A stretch of DNA of 64,000 nt from Glaciecola sp028401415 (lineage in GTDB: Bacteria; Pseudomonadota; Gammaproteobacteria; Enterobacterales; Alteromonadaceae): NCBI RefSeq assembly GCF_028401415.2, contig NZ_CP171821.2, positions 4,402,001 through 4,466,000 of the forward strand, given 5' to 3'. How positions within the stretch are numbered: position 1 is the first letter of the stretch; each line of letters begins with the position of its first letter. Shown here one piece after another: positions 50,465-59,153 of the stretch. The position numbers were made by a program, and so were the translations under genes. The notes beneath the pieces are model-generated. The model was not told where the DNA came from, made no database searches, and saw only the letters and a program-made list of their open reading frames with translations.

Positions 50465-50763
50465 TAAATGCCATCCTTTTTGTTCTGCCTGTTTTCTGAT
50501 TCACTTTTTTCGTAGTAGTTTTCTTCTCGCATGAGAAGAATGCGCATTAGCTTGGCTAACACCACCAAGACCACACAAGCAACAAAGCCGTAAATGGCAT
50601 AAAATGCCGGGATTTCTTCAAAATATAAATAAATATGGCGATGCACCACAAAATCTAATGCGACGAGCAATACACACACTGCGTAAAATACATATAATAT
50701 CCGCTTCACGTTATTTGGCTTATCAAAAAAGCTGGGTTTTTCATCTTTCGGGGCTTGCGTCAT
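50464..50763 (-). CDS. 99-aa membrane protein of the antiporter operon
   Basis: A small protein with two hydrophobic segments (about residues 23-42 and 55-77) between a polar N-terminus (TQAPKDEKPSFFDKPN) and a charged C-terminus (EENYYEKSESENRQNKKDG). It overlaps both neighbours (ATGA with the upstream NuoLMN gene, one base with the downstream one), which argues for a real subunit or assembly factor. I do not recognise the family. Confidence 0.7.
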   Translation of the reverse strand: MTQAPKDEKPSFFDKPNNVKRILYVFYAVCVLLVALDFVVHRHIYLYFEEIPAFYAIYGFVACVVLVVLAKLMRILLMREENYYEKSESENRQNKKDGI

Positions 50764-52247
50764 TTTGAAATGGCCTCGCTCAAGGTATAAAACACACTTG
50801 GATCGAAGAATAAATAAAGCGTCATAACGGTAGGTATCGCCATGCCGATTAAACAGGCAATAGGGGCTTCTTTTATGCTGGTATCGTTCTCGGCTAACTC
50901 GTCCTCGCTTGGTGAGGTAAAAAAAGCTTTTACTGGAATACTCAGTAGGTAGTAGATATTTAGCATGGAGCTAATTGTCAAAACGCTTAGCACCAACCAG
51001 TAAGTTGCCGATATGCCCTCGTAATTTAGTGCACCTGAGAGTAAATACCATTTGCTCCACATTCCACCAAAGAACGGCAGACCAATAATACTTAGTGTGC
51101 CGATGGTAAACACAGCAAATGTGAAGGGCATGCGCTTGCCCATTCCCGACAATTCACTCACGTTTTTTTTATGCATGGTCACTAAAATAGCGCCGGCAGC
51201 AAAGAATAAGGCGATTTTTGCAAAGGCATGCATCGCAATGTGCATACTAGCGCCGATAATAGCCATCTGATTAGCCAACAACGCGCCTAGTACGATATAG
51301 CTTAACTGACTCACTGTTGAATAGGCCAAACGTTCCTTTAAATTATCTTTTGTCAGGGCAATTAAGGAGGCAAACAGTATGGTGAGAGTGGGCAGCCAAA
51401 TTAGCCAATCGTTGGCATGAGTGTCAGTAATAAAATCGGTGCCAAAAATAAAGACGATGACTTTAACTATTGAAAAAACGCCCGCTTTTACAACCGCCAC
51501 AGCATGAAGCAAAGCGCTTACTGGTGTGGGCGCTACCATGGCCGAAGGAAGCCAACGATGAAGCGGCATGACGCCTGCTTTACTTATGCCCAAAATAAAC
51601 AGAATCAACAACGGAATGACAGCAGTGGACGAAAGATTGTTTGCCAATATTCCACCTTGGACGAAATCAAGCGTGCCTGCCGAAAACCAAGTAATAATCA
51701 TGGCGGGGAGAAAGAAAAGAATCGATGAGCCCATGAGAATCAAAATATATTTTCGACCGCCTCGCTTTGCTTCGCTTGTACCGGCATGTGTGACCAGCGG
51801 ATAAGTTGAAATGGTCAAAAATTCGTAGAAAATAAACAGGGTAAATAAGTTATCTGAATATGCAACGGCCATAACGCCAGCAATTGCTACTGCAAACAGT
51901 GTAAAAAAACGTGTTTGATAGCCTTCTTTGTGGGCGCGCATATAGCCAATGGCATAGATAGAGGTGGCAATCCATAGGCCGCTGGCAATTAATGCAAACA
52001 AAATTCCAAGTGTGTTAAACGAAAAAGAAATGGCCAATCCCTCTATGGGTTCGGCAAGTGTAAATACAGCTTCAATCGAGGCTTGTTCCTGATGCAGAAA
52101 AAGATACACGTTTACGGCAAACAGCAGACCGGCCGTGATTAAGGTGACCGCTTCTCGAAGGTTGGGTGTTTTACCAAGCTGAGAGATTATTAACGACCCT
52201 ACAACCGGCACAGCAAGCGTGAGCATTAAGATATACGACAAATCCAT
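50760..52247 (-). CDS. Mrp/Mbh antiporter, second NuoLMN-like subunit
   Basis: A 495-aa polytopic protein with about 14 hydrophobic segments. The conserved YSDNLFTLFIFYEFLTISTYPLVTH (with the key Glu on helix 5) and GVMPLHRWLPSAMVAPTPVSALLHAVAVVKAGVF are classic MrpD/NuoM motifs. It starts two bases after the stop of the first MrpD-like gene. It would translocate protons or Na+ as part of the complex. Confidence 0.88.
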   Translation of the reverse strand: MDLSYILMLTLAVPVVGSLIISQLGKTPNLREAVTLITAGLLFAVNVYLFLHQEQASIEAVFTLAEPIEGLAISFSFNTLGILFALIASGLWIATSIYAIGYMRAHKEGYQTRFFTLFAVAIAGVMAVAYSDNLFTLFIFYEFLTISTYPLVTHAGTSEAKRGGRKYILILMGSSILFFLPAMIITWFSAGTLDFVQGGILANNLSSTAVIPLLILFILGISKAGVMPLHRWLPSAMVAPTPVSALLHAVAVVKAGVFSIVKVIVFIFGTDFITDTHANDWLIWLPTLTILFASLIALTKDNLKERLAYSTVSQLSYIVLGALLANQMAIIGASMHIAMHAFAKIALFFAAGAILVTMHKKNVSELSGMGKRMPFTFAVFTIGTLSIIGLPFFGGMWSKWYLLSGALNYEGISATYWLVLSVLTISSMLNIYYLLSIPVKAFFTSPSEDELAENDTSIKEAPIACLIGMAIPTVMTLYLFFDPSVFYTLSEAISK

Positions 52248-52249
52248 CT

Positions 52250-53761
52250 TTAATTCGCTCCCTGCGTGTAGGCGCCTAAAAGCGCTTTCGCAACTGATTG
52301 CGCGGCATCAGTAGGAATGCTGGTATACAAACCAAAATATAAACAAGCAATGGCGCCCACCCAAAGCGCGATACCCATGCTGCGGGGCGCAATCGCAACG
52401 CTGACATCGCCGCTTTTCACCTGGGATATATGCAGTTTTCGCTTTGAATTGAAGTACATAGCATCTACAATTTTCCAGACGTATGCGATAGCAAACACAG
52501 AACCAATGGCTATTGCAGCTACGACTATCCACTTTTGTTGAGCAACAGCACTTTCAAGTAAGTACCATTTCGTAACAAATCCGACGGTGCCGGGAACGCC
52601 AATTAAACTCAAACCAGCCAGAACAATCGCGCCAAAGGTCCATGGCATGCTTGCCCCAAAGCCTCGTATTTCGTGCAGGTAAGTTGTGTGCGCCCGATAA
52701 AACACCATACCTGCTCCCATAAATAGTGTTGCTTTAATCAGCGCATGATTGAACAAATGTAAAATGCCTGCGATCATTCCCGTTTCGCTCAACAGTGATA
52801 ATCCAATTATGATGTAGCCTACTTGCGCAACTGAGGAAAATGCCAAAAGGCGTTTGATTTCGTTTTGCTGCCAAGCCCGATAGGAGCCGTAAATGACAGC
52901 GACACAACCTAAACTTAATAGAATTTGCGGGATCAGCATTTCTACCCAATAGGCGATTGGGTAAAGATCGAACAGTACGCGTATCAGGACGTAAATTGAC
53001 ACCTTTGTTGCCGTTGCAGATAGGAATACGCTTACAACCGAAGGTGCATAACCATAGGCGTTCGGTAGCCAGCTATGCAGCGGGAAAACAGCGGCTTTTA
53101 ATCCGATACCGAGCAGAATAAAAATGAAGGCTGTCACCACAAGCTGCATATCGTCAAAGCTCTCAAAGCGCTCGGCAATATCAGCAATATTCAAGCTGCC
53201 CGATGCAGCAAACAAAAAGCCCACGCCTATTAAAAAGAAGGTGGCACCTATGGTACCCAAGACCAAGTAAGAAAAGGCAGCGGTAAGGGCTTTTCTATCT
53301 TGCCCCATACTGATAAGCGCATAGCTAGATAGTGAGGAGATTTCTAAAAATACAAATAAGTTAAAAATATCACCGGTAAGCGCAATGCCTAACAAACCTA
53401 GCAAACACAGCTGAAATGCCGCATAGAATAGACCATAAATCTGCTTACCAATTTCTTCGGGCACGCTGGCGTATGCATAAATAGACGAGAGTAGGGCAAT
53501 GCCGCTTACAATAACGGCAATTAACGCATTTAAAGAATCAATCTTATATTCGATGCCCCATGGTGGTCGCCAGCCGCCAAGCTCGTATATAACATGGCTA
53601 CCGTCAATCACATGCGACAAAATCAAGCACGAGATCGCAAAACAGGTAATGGACACTAATAATGTGATGCTCCAAGTGACTTTGTGCGATTTAAAAATAG
53701 CGGTGATAGGTGCAAAAACAAGTGGGATGACCACCAGCAAGATGGTGAGCTGCTCAGTCAT
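52250..53761 (-). CDS. mrpD: Mrp antiporter subunit D
   Basis: A 503-aa polytopic protein with the NuoM/MrpD proton-channel domain: TGDIFNLFVFLEISSLSSYALIS and KAAVFPLHSWLPNAYGYAPSVVSVFLSATATKVSIY. Its start overlaps the stop of the NuoK-like gene by four bases (ATGA). Position after subunit C is canonical for MrpD, so this is the most likely true MrpD of the three. Confidence 0.92.
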   Translation of the reverse strand: MTEQLTILLVVIPLVFAPITAIFKSHKVTWSITLLVSITCFAISCLILSHVIDGSHVIYELGGWRPPWGIEYKIDSLNALIAVIVSGIALLSSIYAYASVPEEIGKQIYGLFYAAFQLCLLGLLGIALTGDIFNLFVFLEISSLSSYALISMGQDRKALTAAFSYLVLGTIGATFFLIGVGFLFAASGSLNIADIAERFESFDDMQLVVTAFIFILLGIGLKAAVFPLHSWLPNAYGYAPSVVSVFLSATATKVSIYVLIRVLFDLYPIAYWVEMLIPQILLSLGCVAVIYGSYRAWQQNEIKRLLAFSSVAQVGYIIIGLSLLSETGMIAGILHLFNHALIKATLFMGAGMVFYRAHTTYLHEIRGFGASMPWTFGAIVLAGLSLIGVPGTVGFVTKWYLLESAVAQQKWIVVAAIAIGSVFAIAYVWKIVDAMYFNSKRKLHISQVKSGDVSVAIAPRSMGIALWVGAIACLYFGLYTSIPTDAAQSVAKALLGAYTQGAN

Positions 53762-54129
53762 GCATCAGAGTCCGAATTACGGTCAAGCGCTTCAATTTCA
53801 TGCTCTTCTATCGTGTTGTAGGCTTCTTTTATTCGAATAACAAGTGCAAATCCCACGGCGGTGGTTGCTACGCCTACGACAATGGCCGTTAACATTAATA
53901 CTTGCGGAAGAGGGTTGGAATAAAGAGAGTACTGCTCATCAACAATAGGCACCGTGCCACCGGTTACTTTTCCCAAACTTACATAAAATAGGATAACTGC
54001 GGTTTGAAACATCGCCAAACCCGCCAGCTTCTTCATCAAATTAGAGCGACTGATCAGGGTATAGAGTCCTACCATCATGACCATTACGATAAGCCAATAA
54101 TTAATATGGCCTAGAATATATTCAATCAT
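53758..54129 (-). CDS. mrpC: Mrp antiporter subunit C (NuoK-like)
   Basis: A 123-aa protein with three membrane helices. SRSNLMKKLAGLAMFQTAVILFYVSLG and the PLPQVLMLTAIVVGVATTAVGFALVIRI stretch match NuoK/MrpC, including the T/A-rich third helix. Starts in a four-base overlap with the subunit B gene. Confidence 0.92.
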   Translation of the reverse strand: MIEYILGHINYWLIVMVMMVGLYTLISRSNLMKKLAGLAMFQTAVILFYVSLGKVTGGTVPIVDEQYSLYSNPLPQVLMLTAIVVGVATTAVGFALVIRIKEAYNTIEEHEIEALDRNSDSDA

Positions 54130-54548
54130 TCAGGCGCGACCCGTCTTGCAAAGGTAAAGAACAACAAGATCATGACTGAAGCCACGGTAATACCTACCCC
54201 AAGCTCAATAACAATGATACCGATATGCTGACCGACGATGGGATCTTCAGCAAGCACGCTATAATTTAAAAAGTTCCCGCCCATTAACATGGATGCGATC
54301 CCCACACCGGCATAAAGCAGCACGCCAAAGCTCGCACATAAGCGCAAAGGCGTCTCTGGAATTAGCTTAAGCGCTGCATCTAATCCATAGGTTAAGGCAT
54401 AGAGTAGAATAGCAGTTGAAAAGATTACGCCAGCTTGAAAACCCCCGCCAGGACTGTAATCGCCGTGAAATTGAACATATAAAGCAAATAAAATAATAAT
54501 GGGAGAGAGCCATTTACTGACGACTCTCAACACTAAGTCATTGCCCAT
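54126..54548 (-). CDS. mrpB: Mrp antiporter subunit B
   Basis: A 140-aa protein with four membrane helices. FALYVQFHGDYSPGGGFQAGVIFSTAILLY is the MrpB signature, and GVGIASMLMGGNFLNY follows. It overlaps the preceding DUF4040 gene by 11 bp. Confidence 0.92.
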   Translation of the reverse strand: MGNDLVLRVVSKWLSPIIILFALYVQFHGDYSPGGGFQAGVIFSTAILLYALTYGLDAALKLIPETPLRLCASFGVLLYAGVGIASMLMGGNFLNYSVLAEDPIVGQHIGIIVIELGVGITVASVMILLFFTFARRVAPE

Positions 54549-55137
54549 GTTTGGCCTCCTTATCCTTTGTACCTTTGCTTGTTGCAGGTCCGCGTGTGCG
54601 AACTTTAAGTTTTTGACGGTTGCCTAACAAGAGCAGTACCGCGATACCGGCGGTTAGCACAACCGTCACTTCGCCCAAAGTGTCGAAGCCTCTATAGCTT
54701 GCCAACACCGCCGTAACCAAATTTGGCACCCCTGTTTCAGCCGCACCTTGTTCAATGTATCGTTGTGCAACTTGTTGGTTGACGGCGCTATTTAAGTCTC
54801 CAAGTTCAGCAATATCATGGGTCCCGTAAATCAGTAAGCCCCCCATTAGCAAACAAATTAAGATGGGTGCGCTGCGTACTTTGGCATTGCTAGTTGCTTC
54901 ATGGCCATCTTTGATTGAGGCCAGTGTCACTAGCATCAGCACGGTTGAGATGCCGGTGCCAACCGCCGCTTCCGTAAACGCAACATCGGGTGCATCAAGC
55001 ACAACAAATAGACCTGCAACCAATAAGCTATACAGGCCAAAAAGCATAGCCATCGCAAACAAATGTTTGGTTTTTAATACTGCCAGTGCCATTACTAGAA
55101 GAAATACGAGCAAAACAATATTGACAAGAAGGCTCAT
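54538..55137 (-). CDS. DUF4040/MbhD-MbhE-like antiporter subunit (MrpA C-terminal part)
   Basis: A 199-aa protein with about five membrane helices. The first half has VVLDAPDVAFTEAAVGTGISTVLML, the DUF4040/MbhD motif with conserved acidic residues. The second half has YRGFDTLGEVTVVLTAGIAVLLLL, the MbhE motif. In standard Mrp both are the C-terminus of MrpA; here they stand alone without the NuoL-like part. ATG 55137 overlaps the subunit G stop by four bases and has AGGA upstream. Confidence 0.88.
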   Translation of the reverse strand: MSLLVNIVLLVFLLVMALAVLKTKHLFAMAMLFGLYSLLVAGLFVVLDAPDVAFTEAAVGTGISTVLMLVTLASIKDGHEATSNAKVRSAPILICLLMGGLLIYGTHDIAELGDLNSAVNQQVAQRYIEQGAAETGVPNLVTAVLASYRGFDTLGEVTVVLTAGIAVLLLLGNRQKLKVRTRGPATSKGTKDKEAKHGQ

Positions 55138-55460
55138 GATCCATCCTGCTTGAGCGATTGCACGTGAATTTTTTGCTTGTGCCTTAAGCCCCAACGCCAT
55201 GCATTATTAGCAAGCGCATATGAAGAGGCCGGGCTAGTGAAAGCTAAAAACATAAAAATGAGAGAGAGTTTTGCTACGTGTATATATGAATCAGCTTGAA
55301 GCGCTAGCCCCGTCAAGATTAAAAAAGTGCAAAGCGTGTCGGTGACACCTACGGCATGCAAACGAGCGTAAGTATCTGGCAGGCGCAAAATGCCAATACC
55401 CCCTATTAAACCGAGTAAGCAACCTAGACCAATAAGCGAAAAACTAACAATATCAAGCAT
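55134..55460 (-). CDS. mrpG: Mrp antiporter subunit G
   Basis: A 108-aa protein with three helices. GIGILRLPDTYARLHAVGVTDTLCTFLIL is the MrpG/MnhG signature. ATG 55460 is eight bases inside the end of the subunit F gene; the longer reading is an overlap artefact. Confidence 0.92.
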   Translation of the reverse strand: MLDIVSFSLIGLGCLLGLIGGIGILRLPDTYARLHAVGVTDTLCTFLILTGLALQADSYIHVAKLSLIFMFLAFTSPASSYALANNAWRWGLRHKQKIHVQSLKQDGS

Positions 55461-55836
55461 TTGTGCTGTCCTTATTATCTTGTTGTTCGCTTTGTGGCGA
55501 TACCGCTTCGTTTTGCTGTGACGCTTGCGGCGCATGTTTCACTAATCTTGCACCCAGCACGCTTTTGTTCTCGGCAAAAAACTTACCCCTTTCAACTAAA
55601 CGCAGTGCAGCAATTACGCCAACAAAGTTCAGTAATGAATAGAGAAGGGCGATATCAAGTAAATCATGACGACCCGAGAAAAACGCAAATGTCGCCACTA
55701 GCAACACGGCTTTTGTACCAAACATATTCACCGCTAAAATTCTGTCGAACACACTTGGGCCAAGTAAGGCGCGGCAAAGTGCAAGTGCCATAGTCATCAT
55801 GATCGCAATGGCAGCAGCGAGAAATAAAGGCGTCAC
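55453..55836 (-). CDS. mrpF: Mrp antiporter subunit F
   Basis: A 127-aa protein with three helices. CRALLGPSVFDRILAVNMFGTKAVLLV is the MrpF signature. It is longer than the usual 90 aa because of a polar Gln-rich C-terminal tail. It overlaps subunit E by four bases. Confidence 0.92.
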   Translation of the reverse strand: MTPLFLAAAIAIMMTMALALCRALLGPSVFDRILAVNMFGTKAVLLVATFAFFSGRHDLLDIALLYSLLNFVGVIAALRLVERGKFFAENKSVLGARLVKHAPQASQQNEAVSPQSEQQDNKDSTNA

Positions 55837-56327
55837 GAAGTTTGTTTTCCTAGGTCGGTGATGGCATAACGTTTTGGCATAATATTACGCATGTCACCTT
55901 CAGCTAAGTCCTTCGCACCCTGTTCGCTTATGGTATGAACTAAAAGCGTATTGTCATCTAATGCAATAGAAGAAGAGCCCGGCGTAAGCGTAATTGCATT
56001 GGCATATAGCACTTTAGCAACGTCGTCTTTATATGGCATATCGATGGTAATAAAGGTAGATTCAATAGGTTTGAAGCCCAAAATTCTAGCGCACACATCA
56101 ATATTAGACTGGATAACTTTGATGCCAAGTTTGAGTAAGAAAACAATGAAGCTGCCCGTAACAAAAAAGGTATAGCGTTCTTGATCAATTTTATGCATCC
56201 GTGAGGTGAGCCACATAGCAAAGATGACAGAAAACAGACCAAATCCGAGCATAAGTGGCTCGAACATGCCTGATAGTAATAGCCACACAATGACTAATAT
56301 AATCGCGAGTCGTATTTTATTATTCAA
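55833..56327 (-). CDS. mrpE: Mrp antiporter subunit E
   Basis: A 164-aa protein with two or three N-terminal helices and a conserved cytoplasmic part. NAITLTPGSSSIALDDNTLLVHTISEQG is the MrpE signature. It is the first gene of the operon, reading toward lower coordinates; a promoter is expected between 56328 and 56606. The order E-F-G-(DE)-B-C-D matches archaeal mbh modules. Confidence 0.92.
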   Translation of the reverse strand: MNNKIRLAIILVIVWLLLSGMFEPLMLGFGLFSVIFAMWLTSRMHKIDQERYTFFVTGSFIVFLLKLGIKVIQSNIDVCARILGFKPIESTFITIDMPYKDDVAKVLYANAITLTPGSSSIALDDNTLLVHTISEQGAKDLAEGDMRNIMPKRYAITDLGKQTS

Positions 56328-56501
56328 ACCTGATTCACCTTGCGCTGACTACTTTGTGTAACCGATATTATTAGTTTTGTTCGGGTACTGTCTGCACTAA
56401 CAATAGATGTGTAACGCAGAATCAACACAAATGTAGCAATTAGTTAACATCAATACAATGCAACAATTTTTTTACCTGTCTACGACTTTCGGATTAGACG
56501 C

Positions 56502-56531
56502 AAAAAAGCATGCACCGATGAAAGTGCATGC
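56502..56531 (-). terminator. terminator after the subtilase gene
   Basis: On the minus strand GCATGCAC and GTGCATGC arms with an eight-base loop are followed by six T. It is 75 bases after the subtilase stop. Confidence 0.8.
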
Positions 56532-56606
56532 CTCAAAATCAAGCAAACCGAGGGACGCTCATTTGCTTGGTATGAATCTACTGAATACTAAAGGCGTTTG
56601 CCTAGT

Positions 56607-58286
56607 CTATTCATAACTATAGCGAAGCGTTACACCGCTGTAGGTGGAGTAAGCACGTATACCGATGTTCCATTCACCGCTTTGTGGATTGCTAATGGTA
56701 CAAACTTCGTCATTTCCAGCTTCATATGGTCGACAATCATAACGATTGGTTTGCGGTGCTGAACCATATCTTAAGTACAAGTCAGCATCGCCGCTGCCGC
56801 CTGATATTCTCACGGTCATTGAAGATACGCCTGCAGGGATATCCCAAGTGTACCTAGCCCAGTTGTTTGTGCTTCCTGAAAGGTTATTAAGTTGTCCGCT
56901 AACAGGGGTAACACCACCGCCACCACCGCCGCCTGAATTACCATCACAACCGTTACTTTGAATAAAATCATAGGCATCACGTGCTTTAACAATCCCGTTA
57001 CCGTATGAATTGTCTCTGCCCGAGCTACCCTTGTCTTTGGCAGTTACATTAAGCGCATTACGAATTTGTTCGTTGTCACACTGTAAAAAGAAACTCCAAA
57101 CTAAGGCAGCAGCGCCAGCGACGTGTGGCGTTGCCATAGATGTACCGTTTATGGTTCGGTAAGTATTAACCGGCCAAGTTGACGTAACGCTACTTCCGGG
57201 TGCTGCAATTTCAACAGCATCATTAAATTGAGAGTAGGATGCGCGATTTTCGTTGGAATCTACGGCTGCGACCGACATAACTGATGAATAGGAAGCTGGG
57301 TAGGATTTGCTTGAAGTACCGTTATTGCCAGCTGCCGCAATTAGCATCATGCCATCATCAACAAAGCCCTGCATGGCGTTTCGTTCAGCGCTTGACGATG
57401 AACCACCGCCTAGACTCATATTGACCACGTTTGAACCGGCGTCTTGGCATTGATCTATTGCCGTTATAATGTCTGATGCAAAGGTCCAATCGCCATTATC
57501 ATTGAATATTTTGACGATATGCATATTCACGCCAGGATATACACCCACCACACCCTCATTATTTGCAATCGCGCCTATTGTGCCTGCTACGTGCGTTCCG
57601 TGACCGTTTCCATCGTTGAACCAATTACCTACCTGTGAGTTGTTTGCCTGCCCGGTAACACCGTCATTTTGGTCTGGAAGATCTGGATGCCCGAGGTTAT
57701 AGCCCGTATCAATTACGCAAACTTTGCGACGACCAGGATCATTTTGGTTAAGCGATTGAGCCTGCACCATGGTGATACCATAGGGTGTCGTTTCCGCCAT
57801 CAAGTTTCGTCGTGGATCACGAGATACATAGTCTACATTTGGGTTTTGCGACAAGAGATACGCCGCTTTTGCATTCATGTTAGCGACAATCATATTGTGC
57901 TTATCAAGGGTACGCACTTTTGAAGCACCCGCCCCACGCAATATACTTGAAGCGACATCCTCCTTGAGCTTTCCATTAATTACCGCTTGTTGACCAGTAA
58001 TTGCTTTGCTGCCGCCGGTTTTACTGGTGTTAGCTGAGCCGACTTTCGTCTCTTTGAATACCACCATATAGCGCTCGTTTTGAGCTGCGCTTCGGATTTG
58101 ATTCTGTTCGTATTGGTTGTCTGGTAAGAGCGATTTCTTAGCTGTTTGGCTTTCTTGGGCTTGTAATGCCTTGTCTAAGGTGCTTGTCACTTCAATTGGT
58201 TCTTGCGTGGCAGCGGCAACGTTAAAAGCCAAAGCTGACAAAGCGAACGCGCCAAATGCACGGCGACGTGTTTGGATATGTACCAT
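56607..58286 (-). CDS. secreted S8 subtilase with PPC domain
   Basis: A 559-aa protease precursor: signal peptide (about residues 1-25, AFNVAAA), an I9-like propeptide (RYMVVFKETKVG...), and a catalytic domain with Asp in CVIDTGYN, His in GNGHGTHVAGT and Ser in GTSMATPHVAG. A Gly-rich linker leads to a C-terminal PPC domain (about residues 460-559, GDADLYLRYGSAP, EVCTISNP). It resembles extracellular proteases of marine Alteromonadales (deseasin/aqualysin types). The PPC domain is usually removed after secretion or binds substrate. Confidence 0.93.
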   Translation of the reverse strand: MVHIQTRRRAFGAFALSALAFNVAAATQEPIEVTSTLDKALQAQESQTAKKSLLPDNQYEQNQIRSAAQNERYMVVFKETKVGSANTSKTGGSKAITGQQAVINGKLKEDVASSILRGAGASKVRTLDKHNMIVANMNAKAAYLLSQNPNVDYVSRDPRRNLMAETTPYGITMVQAQSLNQNDPGRRKVCVIDTGYNLGHPDLPDQNDGVTGQANNSQVGNWFNDGNGHGTHVAGTIGAIANNEGVVGVYPGVNMHIVKIFNDNGDWTFASDIITAIDQCQDAGSNVVNMSLGGGSSSSAERNAMQGFVDDGMMLIAAAGNNGTSSKSYPASYSSVMSVAAVDSNENRASYSQFNDAVEIAAPGSSVTSTWPVNTYRTINGTSMATPHVAGAAALVWSFFLQCDNEQIRNALNVTAKDKGSSGRDNSYGNGIVKARDAYDFIQSNGCDGNSGGGGGGGVTPVSGQLNNLSGSTNNWARYTWDIPAGVSSMTVRISGGSGDADLYLRYGSAPQTNRYDCRPYEAGNDEVCTISNPQSGEWNIGIRAYSTYSGVTLRYSYE

Positions 58287-58671
58287 GATATATTCCTAAA
58301 ATGTGATGCGAGGAGAGATTAAAGTGCGCATGTAATTATTAGAATGTTGCGCTAATTCAAGCTAAACCTAGCGCATATTTTTCGCAATGGTTTTACGCTA
58401 TTCTGCAATGCTTAATGAGTGTCTATATGTCGTAGCTTTTCGCATACAGATGAAATTCTATGCTTTTTTAATCTAATAAATACAGTTGTTTAGATAATAC
58501 TTTTTTTGTTTCGAATTGTTTACACCTGGTGATTTACGCAGGTGATCTGTGTAAGGAAGGGGCAGATTATTCGGTCTTAAGATGTGGATGTCGTGCACGT
58601 GTCGTGCTAATTTCGTCACCGACAAAAGGGATTTTCCTTAAGGTGAAGCTTCTCAAACACAAGGAGTGAAG
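58287..58671. other. intergenic region between subtilase and XRE gene
   Basis: 385 bp, AT-rich, with no ORF of note. It should hold both divergent promoters. No clear palindrome or box was identified. Confidence 0.4.
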
Positions 58672-59085
58672 ATGATTATCAAAAAACTACGAGAAAAGCG
58701 AAATTGGTCTCAAGAGCAATTGGCAACAATGTGCGGATTAAGCACTCGCACCATTCAGCGAATTGAGTCAGGAAACAACGCGAGTCTCGAATCATTGAAA
58801 TCACTTGCTTCGGTATTTGAGGTGGATATTTCAACTTTAACTAAGGAAATTACCGTGATAGATAAAGAATCAGCCCAGTGGAAAGCGCAGCCTTTATGGT
58901 TTCGATATCAATTTTTTGGCATCAAGAAAAAGCGCCATGCTCAAATTGGAGAATATGCTTTGATTCTCCTTGGATTATACTTGGCACTGTTAAGTGTAAA
59001 TCCGCACATAGCATGGATAGCCTTTGTTGGCGCATATATATCAGCAAAGCTGAATCACCGGATGGATATCAATAGTTTGTGGTGA
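58672..59085 (+). CDS. XRE-family regulator fused to a 2TM domain
   Basis: A 137-aa protein. Residues about 4-57 form an XRE helix-turn-helix (WSQEQLATMCGLSTRTIQRIESG). After a linker, two hydrophobic segments (about 100-113 and 116-131) form a 2TM domain. ATG 58672 is chosen because AAGGAG lies five bases upstream; the GTG at 58666 lies in the ribosome-binding site. A membrane-tethered repressor is implied, whose target is unknown. Confidence 0.82.
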   Translation: MIIKKLREKRNWSQEQLATMCGLSTRTIQRIESGNNASLESLKSLASVFEVDISTLTKEITVIDKESAQWKAQPLWFRYQFFGIKKKRHAQIGEYALILLGLYLALLSVNPHIAWIAFVGAYISAKLNHRMDINSLW

Positions 59086-59122
59086 TTGCGCTAATTGTTA
59101 GCTATTGGTCGATATTAATGAC

Positions 59123-59153
59123 GAACGGCTTTGTATATTACGAAGCCGTTTTA
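59123..59153 (+). terminator. hairpin after the XRE gene
   Basis: AACGGCTT and AAGCCGTT arms, 11-nt loop and a short T-stretch. It overlaps the stop of the convergent aldose epimerase gene. Confidence 0.55.
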
